A DNA stretch of 5,194 nt from Polynucleobacter meluiroseus. GTDB lineage: Bacteria; Bacteroidota; Bacteroidia; Flavobacteriales_D; Crocinitomicaceae. A model generated the notes under the pieces. It had not been told where the DNA came from, ran no database searches, and saw only the letters and a program-made list of their open reading frames with translations. The stretch covers positions 1 through 5,194 of the forward strand of contig CALQBB020000094.1 of NCBI GenBank assembly GCA_943328715.2. The letters run 5' to 3'. Positions 1 through 5,194 of this stretch are shown piece after piece. Made by a program: the position numbers and the translations under genes. How positions within the stretch are numbered: position 1 is the stretch's first letter; each line of letters starts with the position of its first letter.

Positions 1-1289
1 ATACGATCGACCAAAGTAAAATCAACGACAATGCGAATTCAACGAATTACGGAATTCTAACATATACGGAGCCCTTCGCGAAAAAATGGAAATTCCAATT
101 AGAGTATTATTTGGAATCAGGAAAATCGAATCAAAATAAGCAAACGTATAATAAAGATGGATTTGGCAATTATACTCAACAAGACAGTTTGTTCACCAAT
201 CAATTTGACAATACACGCCTTCAACATCGTGGAACGGGAGTGTTGATTTTCGAACACCGTCAGCACACAGTCACTGGTGGAATCGGTTTTAGAAACATTG
301 ATGTTCAAAGCACAAACTTGATTACTTCTGTGGTAACCAATCAAAACATCAACAACTTCCTACCGAAATTCTCCTACCAATTTAAACCAGGAATGAGCAA
401 ACGTATTTCCTTGAATTACTCTACGGCTTCATCTCCTGCAGCAATAAATAATCTTCAGCCCGTTCAAGACAACACTAATCCGAACAGAATTCAAATTGGA
501 AATCAGAATCTGAAACCAAATTATGTACACAACCTGCGGTTAAATGCAAATGTTTGGCAAGCACTTTCTGGGCGATATTTTTGGTCAGGTGGGAATGCTA
601 GCTTAACAAACAATGCCTTTGCAGATTCAACGAGTTATGATCAATACGGACGCACCATTGCCAAAACAGTGAACGTGGACGGTAATATCTTCGCGAATAT
701 TTTTGCTGGAGGTGGATTCCCAATCTTCAATCGAAAAATTGACTTAGCGCCAAATATTAATGCTTCATACAACAAGTACACAAACTTCATTAATGGTCAA
801 GCGAATGTAACGAAAACAACGGCAATAACTGGGGGATTAGACATCGAATTGAAATTAGATTCATTGAACATTACCTTAGGAAACTCTTATACATACAATA
901 ATCCTGTAAGTTCCTTGTCTAGTATTTCGAATCAACCATTTGCTACACAGAAGTATTTTATCGATGGTGAATGGAGATTGCCGCATCACATCCAAATAAA
1001 ATCAGACGCAACATATACCATTAACACTGGTCGTGCTGAGACATTTAATATAAAAATTTTCATCATTAATTTCGAAATAAGCAAAGCATTTTTACCGACG
1101 GAAAATGTCATTCTTGCTTTATCCGCAAATGATATCTTAAATCAAAACCTGAATTTACAGCGTCAAATTAATGGCAACGTGATTACCGATAATTACACTC
1201 AAATTATTTCCCGCTATTTCTTAGTGAAATTAACGTACAAATTCAACAACAACAAAACAAAAGAAGATGACTTTAAAGGCTGGCATTAA
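1..1289 (+). CDS. Outer-membrane beta-barrel protein (TonB-receptor-like, OMP_b-brl_3 type), 5' end missing
   Basis: This is the C-terminal 428 residues of an outer-membrane beta-barrel protein. The reading frame begins at base 3 and is open to the window edge, so the signal peptide, any carboxypeptidase-like N-terminal domain and the plug lie upstream. A TTG at 111 is not a credible start, because barrel-like sequence continues before it. Visible marks are YTEPF at residues 21-25 of the fragment, a strand motif common in Bacteroidota barrels; many alternating polar/aromatic strands with Asn/Thr/Ser-rich loops; NDILNQN at 376-382; and a final strand RYFLVKLTYKF at 404-414, ending in aromatic Phe as barrels do. 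A 14-residue hydrophilic tail (KTKEDDFKGWH at its end) follows, as is often seen in this family. These proteins sit in the outer membrane; many are TonB-dependent importers, but no substrate can be read here. The 3' end overlaps the GLPGLI gene by 23 nt, implying co-transcription. Family call is firm; transport role is inferred. Confidence 0.88.
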   Translation, partial: TIDQSKINDNANSTNYGILTYTEPFAKKWKFQLEYYLESGKSNQNKQTYNKDGFGNYTQQDSLFTNQFDNTRLQHRGTGVLIFEHRQHTVTGGIGFRNIDVQSTNLITSVVTNQNINNFLPKFSYQFKPGMSKRISLNYSTASSPAAINNLQPVQDNTNPNRIQIGNQNLKPNYVHNLRLNANVWQALSGRYFWSGGNASLTNNAFADSTSYDQYGRTIAKTVNVDGNIFANIFAGGGFPIFNRKIDLAPNINASYNKYTNFINGQANVTKTTAITGGLDIELKLDSLNITLGNSYTYNNPVSSLSSISNQPFATQKYFIDGEWRLPHHIQIKSDATYTINTGRAETFNIKIFIINFEISKAFLPTENVILALSANDILNQNLNLQRQINGNVITDNYTQIISRYFLVKLTYKFNNNKTKEDDFKGWH

Positions 1290-1995
1290 ACTACTCGTAT
1301 TGATTCTTTGCCTAGGATTCAACGCAAACAGTCAATACATTTCTTCAGGAAAAATTACGTTCGAACGACGAACGAACTTGGAGAAACGATTTTCCGACCA
1401 ACGAATGCGGAGAATGGTCACGGAAGAAAATAAAATCCGAACAGAATTATTTACCTTGTATTTTACCGATAGTGGATCCGTATTCAGAGCGGTTCCCTCA
1501 GACCGTGTGGATGAGATGGCATGGATGACAACGAAGAACAGTTATTATCAAAACCTGAAATCAGGCAAACAATTGACCGTTCTTGGACTCATGGGACAAA
1601 ACGTGTTTGTTCAAGACAGTTTGCCCAGTCGAAACTGGCGAATTACCGATAGTAAAAGAAGTATCTGCGGATATGAGTGTCGAAAAGCGGTCTATCAGAA
1701 AAATGACAGTACGCGCATTTATGCTTGGTACACAACCGCATTGGTTCCTTCCGTTGGTCCAGAAGGATTCTGTGGACTTCCTGGAACGATACTTGGCTTA
1801 GCTACAGAGGATGGCGGAATCATTTACTTTGCGAAAAAAGTGGAAGCAACGAATCCAACGAAAGAAGAGATGTTGATAGAGGTAGGTAAAAACAAACTCT
1901 TCACGATCAATGAACTGCGCATCAAAATTGAAAAAGATTATAGTAGTACGCCTTGGGGTAAACGTATGTTTGACGATTTATTCCGCTGGCTGTAA
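1267..1995 (+). CDS. GLPGLI family protein (exported, function unknown)
   Basis: This is a 242-residue exported protein of the Bacteroidota GLPGLI family, whose biochemical role is not established. The ATG at 1267 is chosen because it gives a proper signal peptide: Lys4/Lys8, then a hydrophobic core at about 9-18 and a likely cleavage near NSQ (21-23). Cys15 is preceded by Leu, not a small residue, so a lipobox is unlikely. The mature N-terminus has the family opening SGKITFERRTN (27-37). The name motif is GLPGTI at 170-175, with Thr replacing the usual Leu, followed by LGLATEDGGIIYFAKKVE (176-193). Cysteines at 134 and 138 (CGYEC) and 169, next to the GLPG, could form a disulfide in the periplasm. 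The length is normal for the family. It starts inside the end of the beta-barrel gene in another frame, a pairing common in this phylum, which suggests a partner or accessory role with that barrel. Arginine codons are mainly CGA (8 of 17). Confidence 0.9.
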   Translation: MTLKAGIKLLVLILCLGFNANSQYISSGKITFERRTNLEKRFSDQRMRRMVTEENKIRTELFTLYFTDSGSVFRAVPSDRVDEMAWMTTKNSYYQNLKSGKQLTVLGLMGQNVFVQDSLPSRNWRITDSKRSICGYECRKAVYQKNDSTRIYAWYTTALVPSVGPEGFCGLPGTILGLATEDGGIIYFAKKVEATNPTKEEMLIEVGKNKLFTINELRIKIEKDYSSTPWGKRMFDDLFRWL

Positions 1996-2013
1996 AAAAT
2001 TAAAATAAGATCA

Positions 2014-2880
2014 ATGAAAGGAATTATCTTAGCCGGAGGCTCTGGAACCAGACTTCATCCACTTACCTTGGCTGTCAGTAAACAATTAATGCCAGTTTAC
2101 GATAAGCCGATGATTTACTACCCACTTTCGATTCTCATGAGTGCCGGTATTAAAGAAATTTTAATCATCTCCACACCACATGACCTCCCCCATTTTGAAA
2201 AATTGTTGGGAGACGGTCAAAATCTAGGTTGTCAATTCTCTTATGCTGTTCAAGAGGTGCCAAACGGACTCGCACAAGCATTTGTAATTGGGAAATCCTT
2301 TATCGGAAATGACAAAGTCGCACTTATTCTGGGTGATAACATTTTTTATGGTGTTGGAATGGACACCCTTTTGAAAGAAAATAACAATCCAGAAGGCGGT
2401 GTCGTTTATGCTTATCACGTAAGTGATCCAGAACGTTATGGTGTGGTGGAATTTGATGATCAAATGAATGCTGTTTCCATCGAAGAAAAACCGATACAAC
2501 CGAAATCGAATTACGCTGTGCCTGGACTTTACTTCTACGACAATAGTGTCGTTGAAATTGCAGAGAATTTAAAACCTTCTCCACGTGGAGAATATGAGAT
2601 TACCGATGTGAATGCAGAATACCTGCGTCAAGGAAAGTTGAAAGTGGCTGTTCTCGATAGAGGTACTGCCTGGTTGGACACCGGTACTTTCGCATCATTG
2701 ATGCAAGCCGGTCAATTTGTTCAGGTAATTGAGGAACGACAAGGATTAAAAATAGGTTGCATCGAAGAAGTCGCCTATAGAAATGGCTTTATCAGCAAAG
2801 ATCAATTAAAACAAATTGCTGAACCGCTTGTTAAAAGTGGATACGGGTCCTATTTGCTCCAACTGCTAAAACAAAAATGA
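2014..2880 (+). CDS. rfbA: Glucose-1-phosphate thymidylyltransferase
   Basis: This 288-residue cytoplasmic enzyme joins dTTP and glucose 1-phosphate to give dTDP-glucose and pyrophosphate, the first step towards dTDP-L-rhamnose and other dTDP-deoxysugars of surface polysaccharides. The length is full for the RmlA/RfbA family. The N-terminal nucleotide-binding signature LAGGSGTRL is at 6-14, followed by [18 protein letters not shown] (22-39) with the catalytic-region Lys23. Other expected residues are Gln80 (AVQE), the metal-binding Asp108 in GDN, EEKP at 157-160, GEYEITDVN at 192-200 and WLDTGT at 220-225 with the second metal-ligand Asp222. All key positions look intact. It starts 18 nt after the GLPGLI gene and its stop overlaps the next start as ATGA, so it is probably in the same operon. 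The other rhamnose genes (rfbB, rfbC, rfbD) are not in this window. The symbol rmlA is equivalent. No Shine-Dalgarno is evident, as is normal for Bacteroidota. Confidence 0.97.
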   Translation: MKGIILAGGSGTRLHPLTLAVSKQLMPVYDKPMIYYPLSILMSAGIKEILIISTPHDLPHFEKLLGDGQNLGCQFSYAVQEVPNGLAQAFVIGKSFIGNDKVALILGDNIFYGVGMDTLLKENNNPEGGVVYAYHVSDPERYGVVEFDDQMNAVSIEEKPIQPKSNYAVPGLYFYDNSVVEIAENLKPSPRGEYEITDVNAEYLRQGKLKVAVLDRGTAWLDTGTFASLMQAGQFVQVIEERQGLKIGCIEEVAYRNGFISKDQLKQIAEPLVKSGYGSYLLQLLKQK

Positions 2881-3842
2881 ACACACTCGAAACATACAGC
2901 AAACTGATAGAAAAAGAAATTTCTACTTTTTCTTTTCCCTCTTCTCCATTGAATTTATATGATCCACTCCGGTATTTCATGACCTTAGGTGGGAAACGAA
3001 TGAGGCCAATGTTAACGCTGATGTCTGCGAAACTATTTAATAAATCTGTGGAAGAAAGCATGTCCGCAGCTCTTGCAGTTGAATTATTTCACAATTTCTC
3101 CCTCATTCATGACGACATTATGGATGACGCACCACTTCGCAGAGCAAAAGAAACGGTTCATGAGAAATGGAATACCAATATTGCTATTTTATCCGGCGAT
3201 GTATTATTTGTAAAAGCTTACGAAGAAATTTGTAAAAATCCACCACATTTAATACCTGCACTTTTAACGTTATTCAACAAGACAGCAATTGAAGTGTGTG
3301 AAGGTCAACAAATGGATATGGACTTTGAAACTCGAAACGATGTTTCGAGCGAAGAATACATTGAAATGATTCGCTTGAAAACTTCTGTACTTCTAGGCTG
3401 TGCTTTGGAGATGGGGGCGATAATAGGTGAAACATCCCTTGAGAACCGCAAAGCATTGTATGATTTCGGAGTACACCTTGGCATTGCCTTCCAAATTCAA
3501 GATGACCTTTTGGACTTATATGGAAATCCAGAGAAAGTTGGAAAACAGGTTGGAGGCGATGTCCTTGCCAACAAAAAAACGCTTCTTTCCATTTTGGCAA
3601 AAACACATGCATCGGTAGATCAACTAAACGTGTTGAATTTCCTGCAAAACGAACAGAATCAAACAGAGAAACTATCACAAACGATTTCCATTTTTGAATC
3701 CTTAAATGTTCAAGAAAAATGTAAAAATGAAATGTCTAAGCATTACACCCATGCCATGGACGCATTAAAAAGCATATCGAACAATGTTAACTATGATGAA
3801 TTGGAGGAACTTGCAGAATTTTTGTTTCACCGTGATTATTAA
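2877..3842 (+). CDS. Polyprenyl (isoprenyl) diphosphate synthase, trans-type, probably short-chain
   Basis: This 321-residue, largely helical soluble enzyme condenses isopentenyl diphosphate with allylic diphosphates to make all-trans prenyl diphosphates (farnesyl or geranylgeranyl range), precursors of quinones and carotenoids. GGKRMRP at 38-44 carries the IPP-binding Lys40 and Arg43. The first Asp-rich motif is DDIMD at 79-83, followed by Arg88-Arg89. GQ at 143-144, Lys168-Thr169, the second Asp-rich motif DDLLD at 209-213, Lys223 and GGD at 226-228 complete the active site. The first motif has no two-residue insertion, and the fifth residue before it is Phe74. A bulky residue there typically limits chain length, as in type I GGPP synthases, so C15-C20 is more likely than C30 or longer. 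The start is set by ATGA overlap with rfbA, implying translational coupling. The gene ends in tandem stops TAA TAG. The symbols ispA, crtE or ispB cannot be chosen from sequence alone. Confidence 0.93.
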   Translation: MNTLETYSKLIEKEISTFSFPSSPLNLYDPLRYFMTLGGKRMRPMLTLMSAKLFNKSVEESMSAALAVELFHNFSLIHDDIMDDAPLRRAKETVHEKWNTNIAILSGDVLFVKAYEEICKNPPHLIPALLTLFNKTAIEVCEGQQMDMDFETRNDVSSEEYIEMIRLKTSVLLGCALEMGAIIGETSLENRKALYDFGVHLGIAFQIQDDLLDLYGNPEKVGKQVGGDVLANKKTLLSILAKTHASVDQLNVLNFLQNEQNQTEKLSQTISIFESLNVQEKCKNEMSKHYTHAMDALKSISNNVNYDELEELAEFLFHRDY

Positions 3843-3851
3843 TAGAAACTA

Positions 3852-3882
3852 TTTGTAACCATAAGAATTTTTCTTAAATTCG
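3852..3882 (+). promoter_or_regulatory. Bacteroidota-type housekeeping promoter for the downstream secreted-protein gene
   Basis: A TTTG at 3852-3855 (-33 element) is followed, after 19 nt, by TAAATTCG at 3875-3882 (-7 element). The Bacteroidota consensus is TTTG, about 19-21 nt, then TAnnTTTG, so only one base of the -7 box differs. Transcription would begin around 3887-3890, giving a very short AT-rich leader (about 16-19 nt, with TTAA repeats and no Shine-Dalgarno) before the ATG at 3906. It lies just after the tandem stops of the prenyl synthase gene, so gene 5 can be transcribed independently of the upstream unit. The match is visual, and the start site is inferred. Confidence 0.7.
3862..3876. 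repeat. 15-nt AT-rich perfect palindrome in the promoter spacer
   Basis: TAAGAA (3862-3867) and TTCTTA (3871-3876) are perfect inverted arms around a TTT loop. The element lies between the -33 and -7 boxes and touches the -7 box by two bases. It could be an operator half-site pair or a weak AT stem at the end of the upstream transcript. It has a single G-C pair per arm set and no clean T-run after it, so it is a poor intrinsic terminator. Chance occurrence in AT-rich DNA is quite possible. Confidence 0.35.
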
Positions 3883-3905
3883 CTTCACTTATAAATTAAT
3901 TAATT

Positions 3906-5194
3906 ATGAAAAAAATCTACTTATTAACTGCTTTGGCATTTGCTAGTCTTGGTGTTTCTGCGCAGAAACAAAAATTAGCAGCAAAAGAAATGAATGTGGA
4001 AGTCATTCAACAACCAACTGTAAAACCTGTTGCTCAGCAAAAGGTAACGGTTTGGTCAAATGATTTTTCAACAGCTTCACAATGGGCGATTTCGAACTTG
4101 ACTGGTGACAACCAAGATTGGGCGATTTCGACAAGTACATCTACCGCACTTGGATACCAAACAGGTGCATGGGTTGATCCAAACAACACAGTAACCAACG
4201 AAAACGGATATGCTTTGTTTGATTCTGATGCAGTTGGACAAGATGGTGGGAATCAAGATGCATTCTTTACGTACACAGGTACTATCGACTGTTCTGCGTA
4301 TCCAAACGTCGTTCTTGAGTTTAATCAACGCGTTCGTATGTGGCAAACTACAGAGACTATCTTTGAAGTAAGTAACGATAACGGTGCTACCTGGGTTCAG
4401 TTTCCAGTAAACTTAGATAAAGCTACAAGCACGCTTTACCAAGAAAATTCTCAAGTAAACATTTCTACAGCAGCGGGTGGACAAGCAAACGTAAAATTAC
4501 GTCTTCGTTACATCGGTTCTTGGGATTACGCTTGGTTGGTGGATGACTTGAAAATTGTTGAGCAACCAGCTTACGACCTTCGTTCATTATCACCTTTCGT
4601 TGCTGGGACAAACAACCTAGGTATCGAATATGGTAAAACACCAGTTGCTCACTTAGATGCTTCTTATGACATCGGTGGTAGTGCATTCAACTTTGGTTCA
4701 GCAACAAATACAAACACTGTTGCAAACGTAAACTTTGGATCTGGATTAAACTACAACTACAGCATCGGATCTATCTTAACGAACGACACCACTGCATACG
4801 GTGCAACTGAAACGCCAAACTTGACTGTGGGTGTTTACAATGGAGCGTACACGGTTTCTTCTACAGAAGAAGCAACTGGAAGCGCTTTGTTTGCTAACAA
4901 CATTTATAATCGTAATTTCGAAGTAACAAACAACGTATATGCGTTGGATGGAATTGGTGTGAATCCTACATCAGCTCAAACAACTACAACACTTGGATCT
5001 AATTCATTTAATACTCCAACTGGAACGATTTTCGCAAACATGTATCACTTACGTGGTGGAAACACAAACAATGTTGTTGTTTCTTTAGAAATTGGAATTG
5101 CTAATACTACAAATGCAGGAACGACTATCCAAGTTGCGATGATTGATACAGCTACTTTCTTTGCTGACGGATACCAATCATTGTCTGACTTAAA
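3906..5194 (+). CDS. Secreted protein with MAM/jelly-roll-like domain, probable type IX secretion cargo, 3' end missing
   Basis: The first 429 residues of an exported protein are present; the frame is still open at the window edge. The ATG at 3906 gives a clear signal peptide (Lys2-Lys3, hydrophobic core 5-18, likely cleavage after VSA at 17-19, leaving Gln20 first). A Lys/Gln-rich linker (21-47) precedes a beta-sandwich domain at about 48-218 resembling MAM/concanavalin-like folds: NDFST (52-56), NGYALFDSDA (100-109), VVLEFNQRVR (135-144), EVSNDNGATW (154-163) and YAWLVDDLKIVE (208-219). Residues 222-429 form a second beta-rich, Asn/Thr-rich region with no family I recognise. There is one cysteine (129). 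Such architecture in Bacteroidota usually ends in a C-terminal sorting tail for type IX secretion, which would lie beyond the window. It probably acts at the surface in adhesion or carbohydrate/protein binding, but this is inference. It has its own promoter, and CGT is used for 6 of 7 Arg, suggesting strong expression. Confidence 0.85.
   Translation, partial: MKKIYLLTALAFASLGVSAQKQKLAAKEMNVEVIQQPTVKPVAQQKVTVWSNDFSTASQWAISNLTGDNQDWAISTSTSTALGYQTGAWVDPNNTVTNENGYALFDSDAVGQDGGNQDAFFTYTGTIDCSAYPNVVLEFNQRVRMWQTTETIFEVSNDNGATWVQFPVNLDKATSTLYQENSQVNISTAAGGQANVKLRLRYIGSWDYAWLVDDLKIVEQPAYDLRSLSPFVAGTNNLGIEYGKTPVAHLDASYDIGGSAFNFGSATNTNTVANVNFGSGLNYNYSIGSILTNDTTAYGATETPNLTVGVYNGAYTVSSTEEATGSALFANNIYNRNFEVTNNVYALDGIGVNPTSAQTTTTLGSNSFNTPTGTIFANMYHLRGGNTNNVVVSLEIGIANTTNAGTTIQVAMIDTATFFADGYQSLSDL
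4083..4130 (+). repeat. 12-nt direct repeat within the secreted-protein gene
   Basis: TGGGCGATTTCG occurs at 4083-4094 and again at 4119-4130, exactly 36 nt (12 codons) apart and in the same frame, encoding WAIS both times (residues 60-63 and 72-75). The DNA identity extends through synonymous positions. It may record a small internal duplication at the first strands of the MAM-like domain, or be coincidence of a short motif. Confidence 0.6.

Noticed and set aside
111..1289. A complete beta-barrel gene starting at the TTG at 111
   Set aside because: The frame is open back to base 3 and encodes typical barrel sequence (YTEPF, alternating strand) before 111, and no signal peptide follows the TTG. 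The gene is 5'-truncated by the window.
1267..1332. GLPGLI protein as a lipoprotein through Cys15
   Set aside because: The residue before Cys15 is Leu and the cysteine lies in the middle of the hydrophobic core, so it does not fit a lipobox; an ordinary signal peptide is more likely.
3274..3678. A 134-codon open frame on the minus strand
   Set aside because: It lies wholly inside the prenyl synthase gene, whose active-site motifs are intact, and its translation shows no recognisable family or signal.
3862..3876. Intrinsic terminator of the upstream operon
   Set aside because: The hairpin has only six base pairs, nearly all A-T, with a three-base loop and no following T-tract, and it sits inside a promoter. 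It is kept only as a palindrome.
4077..4686. Two minus-strand open frames opposite the secreted-protein gene
   Set aside because: The + strand frame is continuous with a signal peptide and recognisable domain; the antisense frames are low-complexity shadows without supporting features.
1..5194. CRISPR array, tRNA/rRNA genes, insertion sequence, toxin-antitoxin or defence system
   Set aside because: No spaced repeats, RNA gene signatures, transposase motifs or terminal repeats were seen; the window is almost entirely filled by five ordinary coding sequences.

Overview
The window looks like chromosomal DNA of a Bacteroidota bacterium, most likely Flavobacteriia. The evidence is AT-rich DNA without clear Shine-Dalgarno sites, an outer-membrane beta-barrel protein with a YTEP motif, a GLPGLI-family protein, a TTTG-N19-TAnnTTCG promoter, and a secreted adhesin-like protein of the kind usually exported by the type IX secretion system. 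The genus is not determined; the last gene faintly recalls large surface proteins of Crocinitomicaceae/Fluviicola, from memory only. All five genes are on the + strand.

Positions 1-3842 hold four tightly packed genes that look like one transcription unit: (1) the 3' part of an outer-membrane beta-barrel/TonB-receptor-like gene whose beginning lies off the window; (2) a periplasmic or surface GLPGLI-family protein overlapping it by 23 nt; (3) rfbA/rmlA, glucose-1-phosphate thymidylyltransferase, 18 nt downstream; (4) a short-chain trans-polyprenyl diphosphate synthase, joined to rfbA by an ATGA stop/start overlap. The first two form a familiar Bacteroidota envelope pair. The second two are metabolic enzymes, for a dTDP-sugar precursor and for isoprenoid chains, with no direct shared step. 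They may both feed cell-envelope biosynthesis, but that is inference.

A 63-nt intergenic region (3843-3905) separates this unit from gene 5. It contains a good Bacteroidota sigma-A-type promoter with a 15-nt AT-rich palindrome in its spacer. Gene 5 (3906 to the window edge, open at the 3' end) encodes a secreted protein with a signal peptide, a MAM/jelly-roll-like domain and a second beta-rich, Asn/Thr-rich region. Its arginine codons are almost only CGT, unlike the GLPGLI gene, which suggests high expression.

I found no RNA genes, CRISPR array, insertion sequence, phage genes or defence system. Apart from the 63-nt gap and the 18-nt gap, the whole window is coding. Nothing here convincingly amounts to a new biological system; the findings are moderate-interest points about coupling, family variants and regulation.
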